Part shown: positions 8,261-15,431 of the stretch, piece after piece
Numbering within the stretch: the stretch's first letter is position 1
Layout of the letters: each line of letters starts with the position of its first letter
Source of the DNA: Micromonospora sp. HK10
Lineage (GTDB): Bacteria > Actinomycetota > Actinomycetes > Mycobacteriales > Micromonosporaceae
DNA: 45,932 nucleotides
Direction: 5' to 3'
NCBI RefSeq assembly: GCF_000982955.1
Contig: NZ_KQ058859.1
Span: 1-45,932, forward strand
Notes under the pieces: generated by a model
Seen by the model: only the letters and a program-made list of their open reading frames with translations
What the model was told of the DNA's origin: nothing
Database searches by the model: none
Translations under genes and position numbers: made by a program

Positions 8261-8335
8261 CTCAGGTCTTCTCGCGCCCGTTCGCTCTCAGGTCTTCTCG
8301 CGCCCGTTCACTCTCAGGTCTTCTCGCGCCTGTCG
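8258..8335. repeat. Three tandem 26-bp repeats (right part of composite repeat)
   Basis: Units begin at 8258, 8284 and 8310, with core CTCTCAGGTCTTCTCGCGCC. The reverse complement (GGCGCGAGAAGACCTGAGAG) resembles the end of the 45-bp units on the other side (GCGGGAGAAGACTGCC), so left and right repeats form an imperfect extension of the central inverted repeat. Confidence 0.9.
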
Positions 8336-8418
8336 AGGTCCGGTCCCGGCGCCACGAGCAGCGAGGTGCCGACGATGCTGCCCGGCCCGCCTTGTTCCCG
8401 GCCAGCGGGGTCGGGCGG

Positions 8419-8805
8419 TCAGTTGGCCGGTGCGGCGGTGGCGGCGACGACGCCCTCGTAGTAGCGGATCTTGTCGCGCAGGTGGTCGTACTGGCGGCGG
8501 AGCAGGGCCATCTGCTCCTCGACCCGCCCGGCGTGCCGTTCCAGCAGCTCCTGCCGTTCCCGGGCGGTGTGCTCACCGTCGCGGGCCAGCTCGGCGTAGC
8601 GGCACATCTCGGCGATCGGCATGCCGGTGTCGCGCAGGCAGCGGAACACCTCCAGCCAGCCCAGGTCCTCATCGGTGAAGACGCGGCGGCCGCCGGCCGT
8701 GCGGCCGATGCCGCTGAGCAGGCCGATCTTCTCGTAGTAGCGCAGGGTGTCGAGGCTGAAACCGCTGCGTCGGGCCGCCTCGGACGGCGAGTATCGTCCG
8801 CTCAC
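8419..8805 (-). CDS. MerR-family transcriptional regulator
   Basis: A 128-aa regulator with an N-terminal MerR winged helix-turn-helix (YSPSEAARRSGFSLDTLRYYE, about 5-25, then GLLSGIGRTAGGRRVFTDEDL) and a C-terminal coiled-coil dimerisation helix (about 80-120). There is no Cys pair for metal or Fe-S sensing, which places it with the AdhR/NmlR-like, small-molecule or aldehyde-responsive members rather than MerR or SoxR; that placement is inference. GTG 8805 has the hexamer TACCCT 7 nt upstream, so it is probably leaderless. It is divergent from an aldo/keto reductase, and a textbook MerR operator lies in the 72-bp gap, so the regulator most likely controls that gene and perhaps itself. Confidence 0.9.
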   Translation of the reverse strand: MSGRYSPSEAARRSGFSLDTLRYYEKIGLLSGIGRTAGGRRVFTDEDLGWLEVFRCLRDTGMPIAEMCRYAELARDGEHTARERQELLERHAGRVEEQMALLRRQYDHLRDKIRYYEGVVAATAAPAN

Positions 8806-8812
8806 GTCCCGC

Positions 8813-8818
8813 AGGGTA
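8813..8818 (-). promoter_or_regulatory. -10 hexamer TACCCT of the merR-family gene
   Basis: On the reverse strand TACCCT lies 7 nt before GTG 8805; leaderless start predicted. Confidence 0.5.
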
Positions 8819-8840
8819 GCCGTCGGTCCACAACCCGCGC

Positions 8841-8871
8841 TTGACCTGGAGCGCACTCCAGGTTGAACAGT
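8841..8871 (+). promoter_or_regulatory. MerR-type promoter/operator of the aldo/keto reductase
   Basis: -35 TTGACC (8841-8846) and -10-like AACAGT (8866-8871) are separated by 19 bp, the overlong spacing that MerR-family activators correct by DNA distortion. Between them lies the dyad ACCTGGAG-n4-CTCCAGGT (8844-8863), with perfect 8-bp arms. The -10 ends 6 nt before ATG 8878, so the activated transcript would be leaderless. Confidence 0.85.
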
Positions 8872-8877
8872 GGTCCC

Positions 8878-9888
8878 ATGACGACGACACGACGACTGGG
8901 TCGCAGCGGGATCGAGGTCAGCGCCATCGGCATGGGCTGCTGGGCGATCGGAGGGCCGCTGTGGGACGGCGAGCAGCCGCTCGGCTGGGGCGAGGTGGAC
9001 GACGACGAGTCGATCCGGACGATCCACCGGGCGCTCGACCTCGGGGCCACCCTCTTCGACACGTCCAGCAACTACGGCGCGGGGCACAGCGAGCGGGTGC
9101 TCGGCCGCGCGCTCGCCGGCCGCCGTGACCGGGCGGTGATCGCCACCAAGTTCGGCTACCCCACCGACGAGGCGACCCGGCAGGCCACCGGCGAGGACGC
9201 CAGCCCGGCGTACGCCCGGCGCAGCCTGGAGGACTCGCTGCGCCGGCTGGGCACCGACTACATCGACCTCTACCAGTTGCACCTCAACGGGCTGCCGGTG
9301 CCGGCGGCGCTGGATCTGGTGGGCACGCTGGAGGACCTGGTCGGCCAGGGCAAGATCCGGGCGTACGGCTGGAGCACCGACGACCCCGGCTCGGCGCGGG
9401 CGTTCGCCGCCGCGGGCCCGCACTGCACGGCCATCCAACACGACCAGTCCGTGCTGCGGGACAACGCCGCGATGCTCGCGGTCTGCGACGAGTTCGACCT
9501 GGCCAGCCTCAACCGGGGGCCGTTGGCGATGGGCCTGCTCACCGCCAAGTACCAGGGCACGCCGGCCGCCCGGGGCGGCGACGACGTGCGCGGGATCGCC
9601 CCCGAGTGGCTGCCCTGGTTCAGCGGCGGGGTGCCGCGCGCCGAATGGGCCGACCGGGTGGCCCGGGTCCGGGCGGTGCTCACCGCCGACGGCCGGACCC
9701 TGGCCCAGGGGGCGCTGGGCTGGCTGCTCGCCCGCAGCGAGCGGACCCTGCCCATCCCCGGCTGCCGGACGGTGGCCCAGGCCGAGGAGAACCTGGGCAC
9801 CCTGGCGTACGGCCCGCTTCCCGACGCGGCCTTCGCCGAGGTGGAGCGGCTCCTCGCCGAGCTGCGCGGCGCCCCGGCGCACGCCTGA
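8878..9888 (+). CDS. Aldo/keto reductase, MerR-controlled
   Basis: A 336-aa NADPH-dependent aldo/keto reductase with the full catalytic tetrad: D61 and Y66 in FDTSSNYG, K91 in IATKFGY and H135 in DYIDLYQLHLNG. The loop SLNRGPLAMGLLTAKY and the C-terminal IPIPGCRTVAQAEENL-type segment (here TLPIPGCRTVAQAEEN) bind the cofactor. ATG 8878 is set by the promoter architecture. Control by the divergent MerR-type regulator suggests a role in removing a reactive carbonyl or similar small-molecule stressor; the substrate is unknown. It is not closely similar to the aldo/keto reductase at 5960, which lacks the catalytic His. Confidence 0.92.
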   Translation: MTTTRRLGRSGIEVSAIGMGCWAIGGPLWDGEQPLGWGEVDDDESIRTIHRALDLGATLFDTSSNYGAGHSERVLGRALAGRRDRAVIATKFGYPTDEATRQATGEDASPAYARRSLEDSLRRLGTDYIDLYQLHLNGLPVPAALDLVGTLEDLVGQGKIRAYGWSTDDPGSARAFAAAGPHCTAIQHDQSVLRDNAAMLAVCDEFDLASLNRGPLAMGLLTAKYQGTPAARGGDDVRGIAPEWLPWFSGGVPRAEWADRVARVRAVLTADGRTLAQGALGWLLARSERTLPIPGCRTVAQAEENLGTLAYGPLPDAAFAEVERLLAELRGAPAHA

Positions 9889-9988
9889 CCCGCGGGCCGG
9901 GCGCGCGGCCGTGAGGGACACCGGCGTGATGAGGTGAGTGATGTCGCTCAACGCATCCGCCCGCGGCCGCGTACCCGAAGATATGCAC

Positions 9989-10888
9989 ATGCGGATCCTC
10001 ATGGCCGGTGTGTCCGGCTTCCTCGGCACCCGACTGGTCGACCGGCTCACCGCGGACGGGCACCAGGTCACCCGCCTGGTCCGCCGCCCACCCCGGGGCA
10101 GCGACGAGCGGCAGTGGAACCCGTCCGCGGCGCAGCTCGACCCGCAGCTCGTCGCCGAGTCCGACGCCGTGGTCAACCTGGCCGGGGCCGGGGTGGGCGA
10201 CAAGCGCTGGGACGCGGCGTACCAGGGGTTGATCCGGAGCAGCCGGGTGGACAGCACCACCACGCTCGCCATCACCATGGCCGGCCTGCCCGCCGCGGAC
10301 CGGCCGGCTGTCCTGCTCAACGCCTCCGCGGTCGGCTGGTACGGCAACACCGGCGACCGGGTGGTCGAGGAGGACTCGCCGGCCGGGGACGGCTTCCTGG
10401 CCGACGTGTGCCGGGTCTGGGAGGCCGCGACCCGGCCGGCCGAGGACGCCGGCGTGCGGGTGGTCCGGCTGCGCACCGGGCTGCCGCTGGACCGCGCCGG
10501 CGGCCTGCTCAAGCCGCAGCTGCTGCCGTTCCGGTTGGGTGTCGGCGGTCGGCTGGGCAACGGCCGGCAGTGGCTGCCCTGGATCTCGATGCGGGACTGG
10601 CTGGACGCGCTGACCTTCCTGCTCGACCGCGCGGATCTCGCCGGGCCGGTCAACGTGGTCGGTCCGGCGCCGGTGACCAACGCCGAGTTCAGCCGGGAGC
10701 TGGGCCGGCAGCTGCACCGGCCGGCGGTCATGTGGGTGCCGGCGCTGGCCTTGAAGATCGCCCTGGGTGGCTTCGCCCACGAGGCGCTGACCAGCGCGCG
10801 GGTCCTTCCGGGGGTGCTGGACCGGGCCGGGTTCCGGTGGACCCATCCCGACCTGCCGGGCGCGCTGCGCGCCGCTCTCACCGGCTGA
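9989..10888 (+). CDS. TIGR01777-family NAD(P)-binding epimerase/SDR-like protein
   Basis: A 299-aa protein with an N-terminal Rossmann motif GVSGFLGTRLVDRL, the conserved VVNLAGAGVGDKRWD, LLNASAVGWYG and the C-terminal GNGRQWLPWISMRDWLDAL plus a DUF1731-like tail. These define the TIGR01777 atypical short-chain dehydrogenases, whose substrate is generally unknown. In-frame ATGs lie at 9983 and 9989 (MHMRILMAG); 9989 puts the Rossmann strand at the very N-terminus, and 9983 is equally possible. The same family occurs between the E2 gene and lipB in mycobacteria (Rv2216 as I recall), so it belongs to the conserved backbone. Confidence 0.88.
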   Translation: MRILMAGVSGFLGTRLVDRLTADGHQVTRLVRRPPRGSDERQWNPSAAQLDPQLVAESDAVVNLAGAGVGDKRWDAAYQGLIRSSRVDSTTTLAITMAGLPAADRPAVLLNASAVGWYGNTGDRVVEEDSPAGDGFLADVCRVWEAATRPAEDAGVRVVRLRTGLPLDRAGGLLKPQLLPFRLGVGGRLGNGRQWLPWISMRDWLDALTFLLDRADLAGPVNVVGPAPVTNAEFSRELGRQLHRPAVMWVPALALKIALGGFAHEALTSARVLPGVLDRAGFRWTHPDLPGALRAALTG

Positions 10889-10915
10889 GCCGGCGGGAGC
10901 GGCGCGGGCCGCGGG

Positions 10916-12142
10916 TCAGCAGCCGATCACCCAGTAGCCGGGGCCGGTCTGCTTGAGGGTGGACGTGTAGAAGGTGTTGTAGAGCCCCATCCGCTGGTTG
11001 CTGCCAAGCGCGTAGGCGTAGCCGCCGGACTGGTAGGCCCGGCCGGCGGTCACGTGCGCGTAGTTGCTGGCGGTGACGCAGACCGGGGCGACGGTCGGCG
11101 AGGGCGACGCCGTCGGGGTCGGGCTCGGGGACGCCGTGGGGGTCGCGGTCGGGCTCGGCGTCACCCCGCCGTCGAGGCCGAAGAAGAGCGCGTCCCGGTA
11201 CGTCGAGCAGATGGTGTCCAGGAAGTACGCGGCGGTGCTGCCGCACTGGTCGGTGGCGGAGCCGGGGTCGACCGGCGTGCCGTGGCCCATCCCGGAGACC
11301 CGGTAGAGCCGGACCTGGTCGGCGCCGTACACCTCGAGGCTGGTGCCGCCGGGCAGGGTGCCGGTGCTGGTCGGGGTCGACGGGACGCCGAGCACGTTGG
11401 TCCACTGGTCGCGCGACTCGGCGGCGTTCAGCGGCGCGACCGTGGTGTCCGAGGTGCCGTGCCAGATGGCCACCCGGGGTCGCTTGCCGCCGTAGCCGGA
11501 GTAGGCGTTGCGGACCAGGTCGCCCCACTGCGCCGGGGTCTTGTCCACGCCCGGGTTCATGCAGCTGAAGGCGTTGACCATGCTGGTGGCGCAGCGGTAG
11601 GGCAGGCCGGCGATCACCGAGCCGGCGGCGAACACGTCGGGGTAGGTGGCGAGCATGACGGCGCTCATCGCGCCACCGCCCGACAGGCCGCTGACGTAGA
11701 CCCGGCCCGGGTCGGTGCCGTAGCTGGTCTTCGCGTGGTCGACCATCTGTTTGATCGACAGCGCCTCGCCCTGGCCCCGGGCGGTGTCGCCGGTCTCGAA
11801 CCAGTTGAAGCACGAGTTGGCGTTGTTGGCCGAGGGCTGCTGGGGCACGATCAGGGTGAACTTCCACAGGTCGGCGTACTTCTGCCAGCCGGAGTTGGTG
11901 AAGTAGCCGGTGGCGTTCTGGGTGCAGCCGTGCAGCAGCACCACGGCGGGCGCGTTGGCCGGCAGCCCGTCCGGCCGGTACGCGTACATGGCCAGGTTGC
12001 CGGGGTTGGAGCCGAAGCCGGTGACCTGGGTGAGCGCGGCGGCCTGGGCGGGCAGGGCGGCGGTGAGGACGGCGGCGGCGGCCAGCACCACGCCGGCGGC
12101 CGCCCCGGCGAGTCGGGTGAGCAGGGTCGAGGAGCGGCGCAC
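10916..12142 (-). CDS. Secreted PHB-depolymerase-family esterase with C-terminal accessory domain
   Basis: A 408-aa exported serine esterase. Residues 1-35 form a signal peptide ending AQA. The catalytic alpha/beta-hydrolase part (about 36-330) has VLLHGCTQNA (oxyanion region), the lipase box GLSGG with nucleophile S154, and GMGHGTPVD with the probable catalytic His. This is the LpqC/PHB depolymerase esterase family, which includes feruloyl and acetylxylan esterases. A PSPTATPTASPSPTPT linker follows, then about 55 residues starting CVTASNYAHV and ending YWVIGC, a domain common at the C-terminus of secreted actinobacterial depolymerases and probably substrate-binding. GTG 12142 has AGGGAGG upstream. 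An 11-bp-phased regulatory array lies 33 bp upstream. Confidence 0.9.
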   Translation of the reverse strand: MRRSSTLLTRLAGAAAGVVLAAAAVLTAALPAQAAALTQVTGFGSNPGNLAMYAYRPDGLPANAPAVVLLHGCTQNATGYFTNSGWQKYADLWKFTLIVPQQPSANNANSCFNWFETGDTARGQGEALSIKQMVDHAKTSYGTDPGRVYVSGLSGGGAMSAVMLATYPDVFAAGSVIAGLPYRCATSMVNAFSCMNPGVDKTPAQWGDLVRNAYSGYGGKRPRVAIWHGTSDTTVAPLNAAESRDQWTNVLGVPSTPTSTGTLPGGTSLEVYGADQVRLYRVSGMGHGTPVDPGSATDQCGSTAAYFLDTICSTYRDALFFGLDGGVTPSPTATPTASPSPTPTASPSPTVAPVCVTASNYAHVTAGRAYQSGGYAYALGSNQRMGLYNTFYTSTLKQTGPGYWVIGC

Positions 12143-12174
12143 GACGGCCTCCCTGGTGGCGGAATGTGAACTGG

Positions 12175-12212
12175 GTCACTTTCGAGTTGCCGAGACGTTA
12201 CGACGTTGTTTC
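12175..12212. promoter_or_regulatory. Four 11-bp-phased GlnR/PhoP-like half-sites before the esterase
   Basis: On the + strand GTCAC, GTTGC, GTTAC and GTTTC begin at 12175, 12186, 12197 and 12208, each separated by 6 nt. Read on the esterase strand this is GAAAC-n6-GTAAC-n6-GCAAC-n6-GTGAC, matching the GlnR pattern (gTnAc and GaAAc half-sites) and also the 11-bp spacing of PHO boxes. It would cover the -35 region of the esterase promoter if CACATT at 12163-12168 is the -10. Confidence 0.55.
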
Positions 12213-12316
12213 ACCGCGCCGGAATGGCGTCCACTCACACATTCACGACCGCCGAAGTGTTGACCGCCGGATGAGGAAAGGTTAGGAGTCTGACCGGCCT
12301 GTCCAGGTCCGGTTGG

Positions 12317-12322
12317 TAACGT
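12317..12322 (+). promoter_or_regulatory. -10 hexamer TAACGT, leaderless start
   Basis: TAACGT is 7 nt before GTG 12330. Confidence 0.5.
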
Positions 12323-12329
12323 CCGCTCC

Positions 12330-14153
12330 GTGCCGTCCTCCCCGTCCCTGGTCCCGGGCCCGCCGCCCGCCTCCGAGCCCGGCCACCGGGACCGGCGGGC
12401 CGACCTCGTCGTGGTGCTCGCCGCGGTGGCCCTGGCCTGCTGGGTGACCAGCGGCATGTGGTGGGGCCCGAACACCCGGGCCATCACGGTCAACTCCAGC
12501 GACCAGGCGCTCTTCGAGTGGCTGCTGGCCTTCGGTGGGCACGCGCTCACCCACGGCGGGAACCCTTTCTTCACCGACCTGATCAACGTCCCGGACGGGG
12601 TCAACCTCGCGGTCAACACCTCGATCACCGCGTACGCCGTGGTCTTCGCGCCGCTGACGTACCTGATCGGGCCGCCCGCCACCTTCCTGGTGATCCTCAC
12701 CCTCAACCTCGCCGCCACCGCGGTGGCCTGGTACTGGCTGCTCAGCCGGTACCTGGTCGGCAGCCGGCTGGCCGCCGGGGTGGGCGCGCTCTTCATCGCC
12801 TACTGCCCGGCGATGGTCTCGCACGCCAACGCGCACCTGAACTGGACCGCCGGCTGGCTGGTGCCGCTGCTGATCTGGGGCGTGTTCCGGCTGCGCCGAC
12901 CCGGCCGGGCGATCCGCGGCGGCATCGTGCTCGGCGTGCTGGTCGCGGTCGCCTTCTCGATCGCCGCCGAAGGGCTCTTCTTCACCGCCCTGGCGCTCGC
13001 CTTCTTCCTGCTGGTCCGCACGGTGCACCCGGCCCGCCGGGCACAGGCCCGGGCGGATCTGCTCCCCTTCCTGCGCGGCCTCGGGGTGACCGCGCTGGTG
13101 GCCGGGGTGCTGCTGGCGTACCCGCTGTGGCTGCACTTCGCCGGCCCGCAGCGCTTCCACGGCACCGGCTTCGACCCGATGATCCACTCCGAGGACATCG
13201 CGGCGTTCGGGTCGTACCCGCGCCGGTCCCTGGCCGGCTGGGCCGGGCTGGGCACCTCGCTGGCCCCCAATCCGACCGAGGAGAACTCCTTCTTCGGCAT
13301 TCCGCTGCTGCTGCTCGCGGCCGGCTGCTTCGCCTTCCTGTGGACCCGGGCGGACCGGGCGTTCCGGGCCACCCTCACCGCGCTGGGCCTGACCGCCGTG
13401 GTCTTCGCGGTGCTCTCCTGGGGACCCCGGGCCAAGTGGAACGGCCGGCGCACCGACCAGCTCCTGCCGTTCGGGGTGCTGGACAACCTGCCGGTGATCA
13501 ACGCGGCGCTGCCGTCCCGGCTGGCCCTGGTGGTGGCCCCGGTGATCGGCCTGCTGCTGGCGTACACCATCGACGGGCTGCGCGCCCGGCCACCCCGGCC
13601 GCGCTGGACCGGGCCAGTCTGGGTGCTCGCCTTCGTCGCCGCGCTGCTGCCGTTGCTGCCGACCCCGCTGCTCACCAGCGTGCGCGAGCCGATCCCCGAC
13701 TTCATCACGAGCGGGACCTGGCAGCGCTACGTCTCGCCCGACGGGGTGCTCACCCCGGTGCCGACGACCGTCGACCTCTACCCCGACGGCCAGCGCTGGC
13801 AGGCGTACGCGCTGGCCCACCAGCAGCGCACCTTCCGCATCCCGGCCGGATTCTTCCTCGGCCCCGGCGGGCCGGACGGGCGCGGGCGGATCGGGCCGGT
13901 GCCGCGCAGCTTCAGCGCCCTGATGGACCAGGCGGGGCGGACCGGCCTGGTGCCGATCATCACCGACGGCAGCATCCGGGAGGCGCTGGCCGACCTGCAC
14001 TACTGGCGGGTCGAGACGGTGGTGCTGGCGGACCGGGTGCACGGCGCCAAGTTCGACGTCGACGAGGAGGCGGTGCGGCGCACCGCCACCGCGCTGCTCG
14101 GGCCGCCCGAGCGGGTGGACGACGTCTGGCTCTGGCGGGTCCCGCCCGGGTGA
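12330..14153 (+). CDS. GT-C-like integral membrane protein, probable glycosyltransferase
   Basis: A 607-aa multi-spanning membrane protein. After a Pro-rich cytoplasmic start come about eleven hydrophobic segments between residues 25 and 450, then a soluble C-terminal domain of about 150 residues. The first extracytoplasmic loop has NSSDQALFEWLLAFGG and then PDGVNLAVNTS, a pattern of GT-C-type polyprenol-phosphosugar-dependent transferases in actinobacteria; the Asp in SSDQ or nearby acids may be catalytic. Substrate cannot be assigned. GTG 12330 has a -10 hexamer 7 nt upstream. It is divergent from the esterase, and its stop codon lies in the first unit of a 35-bp repeat. Confidence 0.72.
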   Translation: MPSSPSLVPGPPPASEPGHRDRRADLVVVLAAVALACWVTSGMWWGPNTRAITVNSSDQALFEWLLAFGGHALTHGGNPFFTDLINVPDGVNLAVNTSITAYAVVFAPLTYLIGPPATFLVILTLNLAATAVAWYWLLSRYLVGSRLAAGVGALFIAYCPAMVSHANAHLNWTAGWLVPLLIWGVFRLRRPGRAIRGGIVLGVLVAVAFSIAAEGLFFTALALAFFLLVRTVHPARRAQARADLLPFLRGLGVTALVAGVLLAYPLWLHFAGPQRFHGTGFDPMIHSEDIAAFGSYPRRSLAGWAGLGTSLAPNPTEENSFFGIPLLLLAAGCFAFLWTRADRAFRATLTALGLTAVVFAVLSWGPRAKWNGRRTDQLLPFGVLDNLPVINAALPSRLALVVAPVIGLLLAYTIDGLRARPPRPRWTGPVWVLAFVAALLPLLPTPLLTSVREPIPDFITSGTWQRYVSPDGVLTPVPTTVDLYPDGQRWQAYALAHQQRTFRIPAGFFLGPGGPDGRGRIGPVPRSFSALMDQAGRTGLVPIITDGSIREALADLHYWRVETVVLADRVHGAKFDVDEEAVRRTATALLGPPERVDDVWLWRVPPG

Positions 14154-14255
14154 GCCGGCGCGCCTCCCCGGGACGGCGCTCGCGGTGAGCCGACGCACCT
14201 CGCCGGGACGGCGCTCGCGGTGAGCCGGCGCACCTCGCCGGGACGGCGCTCGGCC
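14151..14255. repeat. Three tandem 35-bp repeats starting at a stop codon
   Basis: Units start at 14151, 14186 and 14221, each beginning TGAGCCG; the first TGA is the stop codon of the preceding gene. Common core: CGGGACGGCGCTCG. They fill much of the 183 bp before lipB. Confidence 0.88.
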
Positions 14256-14324
14256 CGCCGGCGCGACCGCTCACCCGGGCCCGACGCGACGAGGCTCACG
14301 CCGCCCGCCCGCCCGGGACGGGAC

Positions 14325-14330
14325 TAGGCT
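14325..14330 (+). promoter_or_regulatory. -10 hexamer TAGGCT of lipB, leaderless start
   Basis: TAGGCT lies 6 nt before GTG 14337, with no ribosome site between. Confidence 0.6.
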
Positions 14331-14336
14331 GGACGG

Positions 14337-14981
14337 GTGAGCGTGACGACTTCCGGGCTGACCACCGTCCGTGCCGGGGTGCTGGACTACCAGGCCGCGT
14401 GGGACGAGCAACGCCGGCTGCACGAGGCCGTGGTGGCCGGCGGGCGCGGCGACACCGTGCTGCTGCTGGAGCACCCCAGCGTCTACACCGCCGGCAAGCG
14501 GACCGAGCCGTGGGACCGCCCGATGGACGGCACCCCGGTGGTCGACGTGGACCGCGGCGGCAAGATCACCTGGCACGGCCCGGGGCAGCTGGTCGGCTAC
14601 CCCATCGTCACGCTGCCCGACCCGGTCGACGTGGTCGCCTACGTGCGACGCGTGGAGCAGATGCTGATCGACGTGTGCGCCGAGTTCGGGCTGGCCGCCG
14701 GCCGGGTCGAGGGGCGCAGCGGCGTCTGGGTGCCGCAGGACGACCGGGGGCCGGCGCGCAAGGTGGCGGCCATCGGCATCCGGGTGGCGCGCGGCGTGAC
14801 CCTGCACGGCTTCTCGATCAACTGCGACTGCGACCTGACCTACTTCGACCGGATCGTCCCGTGCGGGATCCGGGACGCCGGGGTCACCTCGCTCAGCGCC
14901 GAGCTGGGCCGCCCGATCACGGTGGCCGACGTGCTGCCGGTCGTCGAGCGGCACCTCGCCACCATCGTCGCGGCCGGCTGA
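14337..14981 (+). CDS. lipB: Lipoyl(octanoyl) transferase
   Basis: A 214-aa enzyme that moves octanoyl groups from acyl carrier protein to the lipoyl domains of E2 and GcvH, the first step of endogenous lipoate assembly in the cytoplasm. It has the conserved LLEHPSVYTAGKRTEPWD, GKITWHGPGQLVGYPI, catalytic K142 in RKVAAIGIRV and nucleophile C176 in VPCGI. Length is normal. GTG 14337 is preceded by TAGGCT 6 nt upstream. Its partner lipA is 4 kb downstream, and two lipoylated domains are encoded by the E2 gene 10 kb upstream. Confidence 0.96.
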   Translation: MSVTTSGLTTVRAGVLDYQAAWDEQRRLHEAVVAGGRGDTVLLLEHPSVYTAGKRTEPWDRPMDGTPVVDVDRGGKITWHGPGQLVGYPIVTLPDPVDVVAYVRRVEQMLIDVCAEFGLAAGRVEGRSGVWVPQDDRGPARKVAAIGIRVARGVTLHGFSINCDCDLTYFDRIVPCGIRDAGVTSLSAELGRPITVADVLPVVERHLATIVAAG

Positions 14982-15009
14982 CCGCGTCCCGCGGGTCCGG
15001 GCCGGCGCG

Positions 15010-15015
15010 TAGTCT
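15010..15015 (+). promoter_or_regulatory. -10 hexamer TAGTCT, leaderless start
   Basis: TAGTCT lies 6 nt before GTG 15022. Confidence 0.55.
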
Positions 15016-15021
15016 CGTCGG

Positions 15022-15414
15022 GTGCGGATCGATCTCGTCACCCTGGTCGTCGCCGAGTACGACCCGGCGATCACCTTCTTCACCGAGGTGCTCGGCTTCG
15101 AGCTGGTGGAGGACAAGCCGTCGCTGACCAACGACGGACGGCCCAAGCGGTGGGTGGTGGTCCGCCCGCCGGGCGGCGGCACCGGCCTGCTGCTGGCCCG
15201 CGCCGACGGCCCGCACCAGGAGGCTGCGGTGGGCGAGCAGACCCACGGCCGGGTCGGCTTCTTCCTCCAGGTCGACGACTTCGACGCCACCTACCGGCGG
15301 ATGGTCGAGGCCAAGGTCGAGTTCGTGCGCCCCCCGCGCACCGAGCCGTACGGCCGGGTCGCCGTCTTCCGGGACCTGGCCGGCAACCCCTGGGACCTGC
15401 TCGGTCCCGCCTGA
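15022..15414 (+). CDS. VOC-family (glyoxalase-like) protein
   Basis: A 130-aa single-chain VOC protein with two beta-alpha-beta-beta-beta modules: the first begins RIDLVTLVVAEYDPAITFFTEVLGFELV, the second carries VGFFLQVDDFDATYRRMVEA and ends VFRDLAGNPWDLLGP. Metal-ligand positions are suggested by the final Asp/Asn region, but the first His of glyoxalase I is absent, so this is not lactoylglutathione lyase as such; it could be a dioxygenase-like or binding protein. GTG start with TAGTCT 6 nt upstream. The nadE ribosome site lies within 17 bp of its stop, so nadE is probably cotranscribed. Confidence 0.85.
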   Translation: MRIDLVTLVVAEYDPAITFFTEVLGFELVEDKPSLTNDGRPKRWVVVRPPGGGTGLLLARADGPHQEAAVGEQTHGRVGFFLQVDDFDATYRRMVEAKVEFVRPPRTEPYGRVAVFRDLAGNPWDLLGPA

Positions 15415-15431
15415 CCCGAGAGAGGACCTCG

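Noticed and set aside
8085..8335. Possible CRISPR array
   Set aside because: Units are directly adjacent tandem copies with no unique spacers between them, in two different unit sizes, and no cas genes are present.
8017..8418. Small open frames over the repeats on both strands
   Set aside because: Their sequence is made by the repeat units, with no ribosome site and no recognisable protein.
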